Shown here: positions 17,780 through 27,186 of the stretch, piece after piece
Layout: each line of letters begins with the position of its first letter
How positions within the stretch are numbered: position 1 is the first letter of the stretch
DNA from: an uncultured Acetatifactor sp.
Lineage (GTDB): Bacteria > Bacillota > Clostridia > Lachnospirales > Lachnospiraceae
Length of the DNA: 52,607 bases
Assembly: GCA_910586435.1 (NCBI GenBank)
Contig: CAJUGT010000005.1
Location: 1-52,607, forward strand
Direction of reading: 5' to 3'
The notes under the pieces: model-generated
The model's database searches: none
What the model saw: the letters and a program-made list of their open reading frames with translations, nothing else
What the model was told of the DNA's origin: nothing
Made by a program: the position numbers and the translations under genes

Positions 17780-17968
17780 ATTGTCCCCCGGCATTTCCGT
17801 AAAACTCAAGTCTGCATTTGTGTTTTGTGGTTTTTCTGTGACTCTTTTATGCGGAATCTGTTACTTTTTCATTGTAACACGCAGAACACCTGAACGCAAC
17901 ATAAACTATTTCCGTTCTAAACACAATGGCCCCGGGGGTAACATCGGCAACTGTTTTATATGTCAGAC

Positions 17969-18943
17969 TTACATCATTCTGTCATTCAACTGAATTTTCC
18001 TGAAATCTTCCGCAGTCAAAAGTGGCTCCATATACACTTTAATATCTTCCGCTTCCCAGATTGTTTTAAAATCCACATTCCAGCACTTACGCTCCAAATC
18101 ACATAAGCCAAAACAATCAAGCAGTATCTTTCCTGTCTCTGATTCAAATTTCTGTGATAATTTCTTCAGCACTGAATCACGATAAATTTCATATGCTTTA
18201 CTGATACAATAATAAATGTAGTCGGAAACCTCATATTTCAAAGATATATTGTACAAATATTCCAAATCCATGATGTTTTTCTTAACATATAAATATATTT
18301 CCTCCAGTTCCGTTTTGTTTATCCCACACTTCCAAAGCAAATAGATAGAATTCAAATCTTTATAGTGATGCATACACATGGCAATGAATTCTGCCTCTGG
18401 TTTCAATTTACATAGCCGTATACCACAGATATCTATTTCCATTGTATCATCCAAAAAAGAATCCATATCCACATGCCTGCCAGATTCTCCCCATAAAATA
18501 TCCATATTCACATCATAATTTACATAACCGCAAATTGCATTTCCCACTTTTTTCACAAACGCTGCCAATTGATGGCTCTGAGACGCTTGAAATACCATCT
18601 CCGTTCGACTGTATTTCTTAATTTCGCAGATATGTGTATTAGGATTCTCAACAATGTACCCCTGTACAAATCCATTGTCAAAAAGTATTCCTTTTACCCT
18701 GTTTGCGTCAGCCCTTGATATGAGAATATCGGTATCTCCTGATTTCCTTACAAATGGGTTGCCATACAAAACATAAGAAAGAATCGCTCCTTTGTGTACC
18801 ACATATTTAATTCCGGCTTCCCTGCATCTATTAAAAAGTACCTCCCCAGCCCTTAACCGCTCCTTTACCACGATCGGATATAATCTATCTATAACCTTAT
18901 ATCCCTTCTCTATGCCATTTTCAATTCTTTTAACTTTGTCCAT
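17969..18943 (-). CDS. Nucleotidyltransferase family protein (NTP_transf_5-like)
   Basis: 324 residues. The start VVHKGAILSYVLYGNPFVRKSGDTDILI (in parts: HKG at 50-52, GDTD at 69-72) is the signature of the putative nucleotidyltransferase family often found in lasso and other peptide gene clusters. Last gene of the RiPP operon; ATG 18943 lies within the 3' end of the FkbH gene (14-base overlap), with AGGA upstream, so it is translationally coupled. Possible roles are modifying the peptide or acting with the HPr-kinase-like protein; neither is established. Confidence 0.75.
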   Translation of the reverse strand: MDKVKRIENGIEKGYKVIDRLYPIVVKERLRAGEVLFNRCREAGIKYVVHKGAILSYVLYGNPFVRKSGDTDILISRADANRVKGILFDNGFVQGYIVENPNTHICEIKKYSRTEMVFQASQSHQLAAFVKKVGNAICGYVNYDVNMDILWGESGRHVDMDSFLDDTMEIDICGIRLCKLKPEAEFIAMCMHHYKDLNSIYLLWKCGINKTELEEIYLYVKKNIMDLEYLYNISLKYEVSDYIYYCISKAYEIYRDSVLKKLSQKFESETGKILLDCFGLCDLERKCWNVDFKTIWEAEDIKVYMEPLLTAEDFRKIQLNDRMM

Positions 18944-20543
18944 CCTCAATCCTGCCTATTCCACATTCTGTATAAAAATTGCGGTATGCCGCATTTTTAC
19001 TTGTTTCCCTATACATCCCAAGAACTGAATCACATCCTCTGCCAGCTGCTTTTGCTTTTATATATTCTGCCAATTCCTGTTCAAACCCTCGCGAAAAAGC
19101 CCGACAGGATAAATAAAACCCCTCAATAACTGCTCTTCTGCCGTCAAATCTGACAACAGCCGCTGCAACAATTCCGAGATTGCCAAATCGGTCTGAAGCG
19201 GAAAGCACATATATATCATAATTTTCTGTGTTTATATACCCAAGCAACTCATCTTCACTGTACTTCCTTCCCGACAAATTAAACTGATTTGTCCTCTGCG
19301 ATATCTCTGCTATACGCGCTATATCCATCGGCTCGGCATCTTCAATATGAATGACAGTTTCAAGGGAGGCCATATAAGCTTCCACATCAACAGCCCTTTC
19401 CATGTACGCTTTCCGTTGCATTTGCTGCCGATACCAGTATCCACGATTTCTTCCTGTATCTGTCACATTGTACAATTCAAAATAACCACAGGCTTGGAGT
19501 TTTTCTGTATACTCATAAGGTTTTACACTATCAAAACATATTACAGCAATATCCGGAATAAACGCAGACACTAACTCCGTTTCATATATACTATCATCAA
19601 TAAATACCATGCTGTCTGTACCAATATTTAATTCTCCCGCAAGAGAAAGTATATTATCTGCTTTGTTCTCCCAATTAATCCGATATCCGGATATCTGTTC
19701 TGGCCTAATTAACATTTCAGGATGCTGGCTGATTGTCTGCATCACATCCTCTTCCCTGTTCTTACTGCAAAGACAAACCAGAATCCCCATACTCTGCAAC
19801 CGAAGAACTTCCCTCTGAAAGTCGTAATTCATCTTCAAGTGTTCATATCCATCATCCGCAAGCACCCCACTCCAAAGCACACCATCACAATCAAGGATAA
19901 GACATTTCTTACATTCTTGCGGCCATTCTTTCAGACATTTACACACATGATATGAAAACACATTCCATGCCAGCTGAGTGTATCTCATACCTATTTTCCA
20001 TTCCCACCGTCGGTCTATCATATTTTCGCTTCCATAATATGTAATATAGCGGTTGGTATCGATTATTCTTATCTTTCTATGCCTGCCCACATACTCATAC
20101 AAATACCCATTCATTTCCCTGACTATCTCATTCCATAAATTTATTCCATGAGCAACTGGCTCTGAAAGATCATACGCAAAAAGAAACATTGCCGCTAACC
20201 TCATCCCAGATAATTTACCAGCCAAAATCCGGAGTGTATTCTTGAGTGATTCTTTTGTTTTATCTATCATATCCGCTTCCATAGTATATACCTGTCCATA
20301 CAGTACAGGCGCAAGGTCAGCAAGAGACAGGAACACCACTGCCATAGACTTTGTATCAGCAACACTGGTAATAAATAAATTCACATCCATATATGATACA
20401 TCTGCAGATGGATAATAAAATCCTAAATAATCTCCAAAGAGGGGTTCGCAAACTATATTACGTATCACAATTATTTTATCTGTCATCTCCCTGTTTTTGT
20501 TTTGCCTGAGTACATCCTGGTACTTTATCATCCTGTCTAACAT
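18930..20543 (-). CDS. FkbH-like HAD-IIIC protein (glyceryl-ACP synthase type)
   Basis: 537 residues, three parts: N-terminal region (1-210), HAD domain with LDCDGVLWSGVLADDG (Asp218, Asp220), CSKNRE and FIDDS (215-345), and C-terminal acyltransferase-like part with RTNQFNLSGRKYSEDEL (about 405-421). These match FkbH-type enzymes, which take 1,3-bisphosphoglycerate, dephosphorylate it and load a glyceryl unit on an ACP. It starts two bases after the ACP gene stop, so the two form a pair. Such pairs normally serve polyketide pathways; no polyketide synthase is here, making the RiPP context unusual. Confidence 0.85.
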   Translation of the reverse strand: MLDRMIKYQDVLRQNKNREMTDKIIVIRNIVCEPLFGDYLGFYYPSADVSYMDVNLFITSVADTKSMAVVFLSLADLAPVLYGQVYTMEADMIDKTKESLKNTLRILAGKLSGMRLAAMFLFAYDLSEPVAHGINLWNEIVREMNGYLYEYVGRHRKIRIIDTNRYITYYGSENMIDRRWEWKIGMRYTQLAWNVFSYHVCKCLKEWPQECKKCLILDCDGVLWSGVLADDGYEHLKMNYDFQREVLRLQSMGILVCLCSKNREEDVMQTISQHPEMLIRPEQISGYRINWENKADNILSLAGELNIGTDSMVFIDDSIYETELVSAFIPDIAVICFDSVKPYEYTEKLQACGYFELYNVTDTGRNRGYWYRQQMQRKAYMERAVDVEAYMASLETVIHIEDAEPMDIARIAEISQRTNQFNLSGRKYSEDELLGYINTENYDIYVLSASDRFGNLGIVAAAVVRFDGRRAVIEGFYLSCRAFSRGFEQELAEYIKAKAAGRGCDSVLGMYRETSKNAAYRNFYTECGIGRIEDGQS

Positions 20544-20545
20544 AA

Positions 20546-20824
20546 TTATTCACCATATACTATCTCAAGGTTTTCATATACAATATTTGAAGATACTATT
20601 GCCTTATATATTTTGTCAACTGTATTCATTTCTGAAACCAGTAACTTTTCTTCCGGAATTTCACACATGAACGCTTCCTCTAACGCAACTATTATACGAA
20701 TATACGCCAACGAATCCATTCCCAGCTTCTCCAGATTCTCGTCAGTCTGTATATCCCTCATTTCTTCCCACTCTATATTCAATTTAATGATTTCCATAAT
20801 CTTACGCAATATTTCTTTATCCAT
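20546..20824 (-). CDS. Acyl carrier protein
   Basis: 92 residues, helical ACP fold, phosphopantetheine attachment Ser38 in LEKLGMDSLAYIRIIVALEE. Length and acidic composition are normal. GGAG lies eight bases before the ATG. Directly upstream of the FkbH-like gene, so its likely load is a glyceryl unit. No ketosynthase, AMP ligase or phosphopantetheinyl transferase is in the window; a host enzyme would have to activate it. Confidence 0.88.
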   Translation of the reverse strand: MDKEILRKIMEIIKLNIEWEEMRDIQTDENLEKLGMDSLAYIRIIVALEEAFMCEIPEEKLLVSEMNTVDKIYKAIVSSNIVYENLEIVYGE

Positions 20825-20863
20825 TTGTAATTCTCCATAAAATCCAACTATATTTCTTCTACC

Positions 20864-21313
20864 TTATTGGATATTCTTCCTTGCATTCAAGTATTTCTGG
20901 CAATACTCCACATATTCTGATTGTTGTTTTGTTTTATCAACATCATAGTTACAGTACCGAAATAATTCTGCTATGCGAAGTGAGTAAACAACAAAGTTGA
21001 TATTATTATTCCTGTCATCTTTAATTTTCACTTTTCCAATAACTTGCCTTGCTATAATTGCTTCTAATCTGAACGAGTTATCACCTTTGCAAAAATAAAT
21101 ACCATTCTCTATTTTCAGCAATCGGTGGACAAGGATTCCCTCAGATTTATATCCATATACCAAAATATCGCCAATTTCATATTGACTACAATACACCACC
21201 TCAGCTTTTTGCCCATCCTGCAACACAGGCCACATACTAACACCTGAAATTGTGACACCCGCATACCCCGTAGCAGACAACATCATTTTTAATGCTCTTG
21301 CTTTATACTCCAT
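20864..21313 (-). CDS. S24/S26 family peptidase
   Basis: 149 residues. GVSMWPVLQDGQKAEVVY holds the candidate catalytic Ser (about 26) of the signal-peptidase/LexA-like fold; GDILVYG, LVHRLL and CKGDNS follow in the usual order. No membrane helix, unlike secreted signal peptidases. ATG 21313 with GAGGAAA is preferred over ATG 21331. In RiPP operons such proteins are common companions of PqqD and HPr-kinase-like proteins; leader removal is a possible job but unproven. Confidence 0.75.
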   Translation of the reverse strand: MEYKARALKMMLSATGYAGVTISGVSMWPVLQDGQKAEVVYCSQYEIGDILVYGYKSEGILVHRLLKIENGIYFCKGDNSFRLEAIIARQVIGKVKIKDDRNNNINFVVYSLRIAELFRYCNYDVDKTKQQSEYVEYCQKYLNARKNIQ

Positions 21314-21347
21314 ACCATTTCCTCGATCCATAGTTTTACCACATACA

Positions 21348-22154
21348 CTATCCGTCTATATTACAAACTGCCCTGTATATATACTCCATATCCTTATACA
21401 TTACATCATAAATATTTTCTGTCAACGCAAGCAATGTCCTTATATATTCACCGTCAACTTGATGGACTGTAATTGGCGCCTGAAGCAGCTTCTCAAAACT
21501 TGCCGCTTTATCACATCTCCTCACTTCATTACGCAGATTGTTTCGTGTAATAAAATAAACTGCGCCAATTGGCAGTTCATCAGCAACCCTTTTTTCAGGA
21601 CAGTATATGTATCGTTCCACATTAGCCAAATGAACACAAGAATATTCATACTGAATTCCCAGTTCATCAAGAACTTTCTTTCCCCCTTCCCGCAAATGTA
21701 CTGGAATTGTGCATGGAATCACACACCGTTCTTTTTTACGGATAAGTACACAATCCTCTGAAATATAGCCAAGCCCCTGTGAAGTCAAATAGCTTGCCAA
21801 AGTTGATTTTCCCGTTTTTGTTGCCGCAAGGAAAACATGTGCCTTCCCACAGTGTTCTACCGCTGCACCATGCAAGGCTATTACTCCTGGTTCTATATTC
21901 GGATATTTAAACAAGATTTTCAGCACATCCTGAACAGGGGTATCGGACATAAACTTCTTGTCATCATAAATAATATCAAAAGCTTGATTTCTGCCCTTAT
22001 CCTTAATCTCTATTTCCCACAATGCCCTCTTTGGTGTTTCAACACAATATTCTCCATACAATATTTTCAATAAATCCGCTAATTCTGGCATCTGATTCAA
22101 TGAGGTAATACAGAAATCATACTTCCTGCCAGGAAATGATAAATATATTTTCAT
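21348..22154 (-). CDS. HPr kinase/phosphorylase-like protein
   Basis: 268 residues from ATG 22154, which overlaps the ABC gene stop as ATGA. Seen: GVIALHGAAVEHCGKAHVF and a P-loop LAATKTGKSTLASYL (about 109-123), then GYISEDCVLI, the order found in HPr-kinase-like proteins of lasso peptide and related clusters. In those systems some members phosphorylate the peptide; that is a possible role here, not shown. The N-terminal 80 residues are specific to this subgroup. Confidence 0.75.
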   Translation of the reverse strand: MKIYLSFPGRKYDFCITSLNQMPELADLLKILYGEYCVETPKRALWEIEIKDKGRNQAFDIIYDDKKFMSDTPVQDVLKILFKYPNIEPGVIALHGAAVEHCGKAHVFLAATKTGKSTLASYLTSQGLGYISEDCVLIRKKERCVIPCTIPVHLREGGKKVLDELGIQYEYSCVHLANVERYIYCPEKRVADELPIGAVYFITRNNLRNEVRRCDKAASFEKLLQAPITVHQVDGEYIRTLLALTENIYDVMYKDMEYIYRAVCNIDG

Positions 22155-23926
22155 CCATACCACTCTTTCTGCACTGCGTACATCTGGGCATAAATTCCGC
22201 CTCTGTCGCATAATTCGTCATGTGTTCCGTTTTCCGCTATCTTTCCCTCATGGATTACCAGAATACGGTTTGCTTTCCTGGCAAATCCAAGACGATGGGA
22301 GATAAAAAACACCAGCCTGTCTTCCGCCAGTTCAAAAATCCTGTCATACATCTCAATCTCCGCAATCGGGTCCAGATATGCGGTTGGCTCATCCAGAATC
22401 CACACATTAGCATCCCTGTTCGCAAGCAGCCTCCCCGCCGCAAGTCTCTGCCACTGCCCTTTAGATAATTCTGTCCCTTCTTCCAGCTGACCCAACTTTG
22501 TGTAGATTCCATTTGGCTTTTCCATAACGAAATCATATAAATCAACCATCTTCAAGATGTGAAGCACTTCCTCCTCTGGCAGTTCCCTGCCTCCACATCC
22601 AATTTCAATATTCTCCTTCACCGTCATTTGGTACTGCCCGAAATCCTGAAGGACAGCCGTACAGACTGCGCCATCCCCTCTGATATTTCCTTCATATGCT
22701 GAAAACAGCCCTAAGATAATGGATATCAAAGTAGTTTTCCCGCTGCCATTGCCCCCCACCACCGCAACTCTTTCTCCCCTTTTAAACTTGGCACTCACTC
22801 CTTGTAAGACATATCTTTCAGACTGTGGATATCGATATCGTATTCCATTCACTGCAAGGAAGCTTCTCCCACACGTCCATTCTGGTGCTTTCTTTTCCGC
22901 CATATCCAGCATTTCATAATATGCGCCCAAAATTCTTACAAACCAGCTCTGATTCAAAATATCATAAATAAAATCCTTCATAACTGAGAATAAATTCCAC
23001 AGCAACGCCGCTGTCATGGTAAAGTAACCTATCTTGTAAGTTCCTTCCTTCACTCCTTTTCCGACAAAATATAAAACGACAAAATATATTATCAAAAACA
23101 GCACCGAACTTCCAAGCTCCGTACTAAAAGATAGCGTATTCAGCTTCATACAGTTCTTCAATTCCTGCTCATTGTAACAGGCATATTTTCCACCAAAATA
23201 AGGCAATGTCCCTGATGTCTGTATATTCTGCTGGCTGACACGATTCCCTAGGAGAAGCCTGAAATAGTCATTGCTGCGAACCACCGGTGAAACTTGTTCT
23301 CGATAAAAAGAAGTCTGTATGTCAGAAACTTTTGTCGCCGCCACTACACTTATAGTCAACAAAAGATAAATAGCTGCCACTGCTGCCACATTTATTCTAT
23401 ACAGCATTACAGCATATACCACCAGCATAAGCACAATAACAGCCATATGAGTTATTCCATCCACGGCTCCCCAATATCCTCCACTGGCCTGCCTTGCCAT
23501 ATTAATCTTGTCATAAAAATCGCTGGACTCATAACATTCATATGGAATACGTGCCAGCTTATCTGTGATTTTCTTCTCTGCCATAGCCGCAGTTTTACTT
23601 TTATATTTCACCGTGATACTATTTGAAATACATGACAAGCACTGAAACAGCAGTAATATCCACAGAAAAGAAACCGAAACCGCAATAACGTCACCAAACG
23701 CCCCTCTTCCACTCAGCCAGACTGACACTGTATTGGTTATATATTCCAGGAACTTAGGCTCTACCAGCTGACTACCTGCTGACAGCATAACCAGTATGAT
23801 AATAGCTGTTGTCTCACCTCTGTATTCCTTCCATAGTTCTCTTAACACTTTTATCTCGATTGAAAAAAACTCCCCGGGCGTAATCTTATCTGACTTATTT
23901 TTGCCTTTCTTGCTCCTGCCCCTCAT
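22151..23926 (-). CDS. ABC exporter, fused membrane and ATPase domains (second)
   Basis: 591 residues from ATG 23926, which has AGGAGGAGG three bases upstream; the frame is open further to 24031 but overlaps the preceding gene. About six membrane helices (40-330), then an ATPase: Walker A VVGGNGSGKTTLISIILG, signature LSKGQWQRLAAG, Walker B VWILDEPTAYLDP, switch SHR. No N-terminal C39 protease domain. Its start lies within the end of the first ABC gene (32-base overlap), suggesting a heterodimer that exports the RiPP. Confidence 0.88.
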   Translation of the reverse strand: MRGRSKKGKNKSDKITPGEFFSIEIKVLRELWKEYRGETTAIIILVMLSAGSQLVEPKFLEYITNTVSVWLSGRGAFGDVIAVSVSFLWILLLFQCLSCISNSITVKYKSKTAAMAEKKITDKLARIPYECYESSDFYDKINMARQASGGYWGAVDGITHMAVIVLMLVVYAVMLYRINVAAVAAIYLLLTISVVAATKVSDIQTSFYREQVSPVVRSNDYFRLLLGNRVSQQNIQTSGTLPYFGGKYACYNEQELKNCMKLNTLSFSTELGSSVLFLIIYFVVLYFVGKGVKEGTYKIGYFTMTAALLWNLFSVMKDFIYDILNQSWFVRILGAYYEMLDMAEKKAPEWTCGRSFLAVNGIRYRYPQSERYVLQGVSAKFKRGERVAVVGGNGSGKTTLISIILGLFSAYEGNIRGDGAVCTAVLQDFGQYQMTVKENIEIGCGGRELPEEEVLHILKMVDLYDFVMEKPNGIYTKLGQLEEGTELSKGQWQRLAAGRLLANRDANVWILDEPTAYLDPIAEIEMYDRIFELAEDRLVFFISHRLGFARKANRILVIHEGKIAENGTHDELCDRGGIYAQMYAVQKEWYG

Positions 23927-25739
23927 TGTCCTCCTCCTCATATAAATTCTTCTGCTCACGGAAAATCCTGGCATAATACCCCTCCCTCTTAAGCAGTTCC
24001 TCATGAGTGCCGTCTTCCTGTATCCTGCCATCTTCCATCATCACAATTCTGTCTGCCAGCCTTGCAAATCCTATACGATGAGATATGAGTATGGCTGTCT
24101 TTCCCTTGAGATTTTCCCGGAAATTTTCCAGCATTTCCATTTCCTTCAGCGGATCTATGGCAGCAGTAGGCTCATCCATGAGCAGGATTTCCGGCTCACC
24201 CATATATGCGGAAGCAATCACCAGTTTCTGCCACTCTCCGCCTGACAAGTCTACCCCTCTGTTGTCGTACTTTTTGCCAAGCAGCAGCGTGTCTCCCTCA
24301 CGGTATTTTCCCAAAAAACTGTCTATCCCTGCTTTACGGTAGGCATCCAACAGCGCATCTTGATCTCCCATCCTTCCAATTCTTCCCAGTCCCACAAAGT
24401 CCCTAAGCGGGACAGAAAACTTAAAAAATTCCTGGGGCGCATTCCCAAAATAGGAAAATACCTCCTCCTTATTACTCTCACACACAGGGACTCCATTCAA
24501 AAGCACGGTACCTTCCTTTGCTGGAAGACTCCCATTCAATAGTTTTGATAATGTAGTCTTTCCACTGCCATTGTAACCCAGTATACTGATAATTTCTCCT
24601 TTTTTAATAGACAGACTGACCTTGTCCACGGCTTTTTTATCACTGCCCGGATAAGTATATGAAACGTTTTCCACTTTCAACTCCCGAAATGGTCCAAAAG
24701 GCAGTTTCCCTTCTGGTGGAAACTCCTGGTCTTTCAACGCCATAATTTCATCATCTGATATGGGAGTGACAAAATCATAATAATCACACAAGTACTTTAC
24801 TTCCTTATAAGCCCCATTCCCCAGTTTATATGCCAGTGATGACATCTGTGACAGACAAGCCTCCACAAGCCCAAAAAGCATCACAAATGTACCTGTATCA
24901 TAGCGACGCCAGTACACTCCGGCTATCAGAATCGCTACCGCTACCGCCCTGTAAAGCAGTGCCGCTACCTCATTTCTGTTATTCAAGCTTGTTCGCTTAA
25001 GCGCTAGCTCCAGCCGCTCCTCTCTCAACTTGTCATATATGGTCTCCCATTTCTGGTATATATTTTCCCGATATCCGTAAACGCGAAGTTCCCTGGCAGA
25101 CTCCTTATCCGTGAGCAATCCTTTATAATAATCGTGGAAACGCTGTTCTTTTACCTGCCTTTTATCCAATTCATACTGTTTTTTCGCTATATAGGACTCA
25201 ATCAACATTGTTATAATCCCTACCACGGCCGCATATAGAATCAGCCCCGGTTCATACAGCGCAAACAACACAATTATCTCGGCTACACTCCAAATGTTCC
25301 CAAATAAAATCTTTGCCATTACATACAGGAAAAATCCAATCTTATCCGCGCTATTTTTTACGAAAGAGTATTTCTCCATAAAATCGCTTCTGTAGAACAT
25401 CTCCTGTGGTGTCTGGCTGCTTTTCCACATCAGAATCTTGTTGAAAAGCAGACCGGTATTCAGACGAGCATAATTATAACCGAGTCCATCCAAAAATCCC
25501 CACGCCTTCTGCACCAGACGCAGAATCACATATACAAGCAAAAACCCTACAAACATGGAACTTGCTTCACCCATTGCCTGGCTGCTCACCAATTCATTGA
25601 CAACGCCCCGATTCGCAATACAAACCACAATCTCTATTAGGCCAGGAATGATATTCATCAATGCCAACACCAAAATAGAGGAAAAACAATAGCGGAAGCT
25701 TTTTCCTATTACCCACAAAACTTTCTTAAAAACCCCCAT
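23895..25739 (-). CDS. ABC exporter, fused membrane and ATPase domains (first)
   Basis: 614 residues: membrane domain (about 15-310), ATPase with ILGYNGSGKTTLSKLL, LSGGEWQKLVIA and EILLMDEPTAAIDP, SHRIGFARLADR. Both sites of this and the following protein look intact. It starts 13 bases after the second radical SAM gene. No peptidase domain, so leader removal must be done by another protein. Acidic, lysine-rich tail at the C-terminus. Confidence 0.88.
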   Translation of the reverse strand: MGVFKKVLWVIGKSFRYCFSSILVLALMNIIPGLIEIVVCIANRGVVNELVSSQAMGEASSMFVGFLLVYVILRLVQKAWGFLDGLGYNYARLNTGLLFNKILMWKSSQTPQEMFYRSDFMEKYSFVKNSADKIGFFLYVMAKILFGNIWSVAEIIVLFALYEPGLILYAAVVGIITMLIESYIAKKQYELDKRQVKEQRFHDYYKGLLTDKESARELRVYGYRENIYQKWETIYDKLREERLELALKRTSLNNRNEVAALLYRAVAVAILIAGVYWRRYDTGTFVMLFGLVEACLSQMSSLAYKLGNGAYKEVKYLCDYYDFVTPISDDEIMALKDQEFPPEGKLPFGPFRELKVENVSYTYPGSDKKAVDKVSLSIKKGEIISILGYNGSGKTTLSKLLNGSLPAKEGTVLLNGVPVCESNKEEVFSYFGNAPQEFFKFSVPLRDFVGLGRIGRMGDQDALLDAYRKAGIDSFLGKYREGDTLLLGKKYDNRGVDLSGGEWQKLVIASAYMGEPEILLMDEPTAAIDPLKEMEMLENFRENLKGKTAILISHRIGFARLADRIVMMEDGRIQEDGTHEELLKREGYYARIFREQKNLYEEEDNEGQEQERQK

Positions 25740-25752
25740 TGTCTGTTACCCC

Positions 25753-26811
25753 TTAATGCGCCAACGAATGTTTTAGATAATCGACTCTGTGTTTTTTTCT
25801 AAGACAACACATGCCATCTGTCGCCAAAAAATCATTTTCATACAACGCAACACCAGGACACCCTCTTCCACACATCCCTTTTGCAAAACAGGAATGGCAC
25901 TTTCTCATAAAATCCTTTCTGCCAATCAATAATTGGTGCAACGAGTATAATTTACCGCTATGCAATATATCCCACAAGCTCTGGCTATTCATATTTCCAA
26001 GTACAAATTTTTCATCAAACATTTGACATGCATATACATTTCCATTAACATCAATACGAGGTGTCAATTTTATTTCTTCTTCATTTAACAGCGGACAAAT
26101 CTCTGTATAACCAGGTGAATCTATCGAGATTTTCGGAAATATTTTATACATTTCTTCCATCACTTCCATCACCTTTATTTTTTGCTCATCGTTTAGAAAA
26201 ACATCTTCTATGTCATTTGCCCTGCCTTCTTTATAAACAAAACTATAGCCAATACTTTGTATACCGTATTTATCAGCAAAATGTGCCAACTGTTTTACAT
26301 GGTTATAATTATTACTTGTAATGACCATTTTTAATGAAATTCTCTCAGGAGAATATCCCTTGCGAAGAATATCTTCTATTCCCTCCTGAATATGGTCATA
26401 TGTACCATCGCCTCTCATAGCGTCGTTTGTTTCTCTGTCACCACTATCCAAACTAATCTGAATATTTTCTATCTCATGAAGGAAATCTTCCTCTATCCCT
26501 GATAAAAGTGTCCCATTAGTCAACACAGTATAATTTTGCGTACACCTCTTTACAAGACGCACAATATCTTTTATCTGTGGATGCAAAAGAGCCTCCCCTC
26601 CGGAAATTGCTAAATTATTTAAGCCCATTTTTATTGCAGCTTTCATCATCTCTTCCAAAAGAGCAATGCTCATATTATTGCTGTTTTCAGCACCGCAACT
26701 CCGACAACAATAATTACAACGCAAATTGCATCGATCTGTTATCTCTACATATAAACCATCTAATTTAACTTCTGGAATTCTTTCCATACCGCCTCCGCCA
26801 AACTTATACAT
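25753..26811 (-). CDS. Radical SAM/SPASM peptide-modifying enzyme (second)
   Basis: 352 residues. The SAM-binding [4Fe-4S] motif CNLRCNYC (Cys28, 32, 35) follows GLYVEITDR; GGEALLHP and ISLDSGDRETNDAMRG are typical of this class. A SPASM-type C-terminus holds several Cys: ICPLLNEEE, YACQMF, CHSCFAKGMCGRGCPG and CCLR, enough for one or two extra clusters. The ATG at 26811 directly follows the PqqD stop with AAGGA; ATG 26787 with GGAGG is an alternative. Next to the RRE gene, so it likely acts on the precursor encoded at 27187-27327. Confidence 0.88.
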   Translation of the reverse strand: MYKFGGGGMERIPEVKLDGLYVEITDRCNLRCNYCCRSCGAENSNNMSIALLEEMMKAAIKMGLNNLAISGGEALLHPQIKDIVRLVKRCTQNYTVLTNGTLLSGIEEDFLHEIENIQISLDSGDRETNDAMRGDGTYDHIQEGIEDILRKGYSPERISLKMVITSNNYNHVKQLAHFADKYGIQSIGYSFVYKEGRANDIEDVFLNDEQKIKVMEVMEEMYKIFPKISIDSPGYTEICPLLNEEEIKLTPRIDVNGNVYACQMFDEKFVLGNMNSQSLWDILHSGKLYSLHQLLIGRKDFMRKCHSCFAKGMCGRGCPGVALYENDFLATDGMCCLRKKHRVDYLKHSLAH

Positions 26812-27096
26812 TTATTCCTTACACTCTTTAAGGATCAAACCATTATCTTTCATACATTCTAAACTTTCCCTGCACTCCATACGAACAATCTCTAAATCTA
26901 AGCTTTCTGTATCCTCTAAACATAAAACAAACTGAGAAATTATATCATCCAACGCAAACGTTCCTTCCATTATATCCCAAATATACGCAGCTGTCTCATT
27001 CAGAATATGCGTCTTTTCTGCATCAGGATCATAAATTACGATATACTCATCTGCCTTTTCCTCTATTATGTTGACATTTTTAATATACATCTCCAT
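26812..27096 (-). CDS. PqqD-like RiPP recognition protein
   Basis: 94 residues: KTHILNETAAYIWDIMEG (about 31-48) is the winged-helix core of PqqD-type proteins that bind leader peptides and present them to modifying enzymes. A negatively charged C-terminal helix follows. AAGGAG lies 12 bases before the ATG. Positioned between the precursor and the second radical SAM enzyme; a 55-nt hairpin separates it from the precursor. Confidence 0.8.
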   Translation of the reverse strand: MEMYIKNVNIIEEKADEYIVIYDPDAEKTHILNETAAYIWDIMEGTFALDDIISQFVLCLEDTESLDLEIVRMECRESLECMKDNGLILKECKE

Positions 27097-27123
27097 GTGC
27101 TATCAAATCTCCTTTTAATCTTT

Positions 27124-27179
27124 GCCTGAAAGAGAACAGGAATGGCTTTCAATGCTGCCATACCTGCTCTCTTCCTGGC
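27124..27179 (-). promoter_or_regulatory. Hairpin between precursor and PqqD-like gene
   Basis: Arms 27128-27146 and 27157-27174 pair almost fully (GAAAGAGAACAGG against its near complement CCTGCTCTCTTC), with GCC/GGC extending it. No U-tract follows, so it is more likely a partial terminator or a 3' shield that raises precursor mRNA over the downstream genes. Confidence 0.5.
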
Positions 27180-27186
27180 ATTACTG

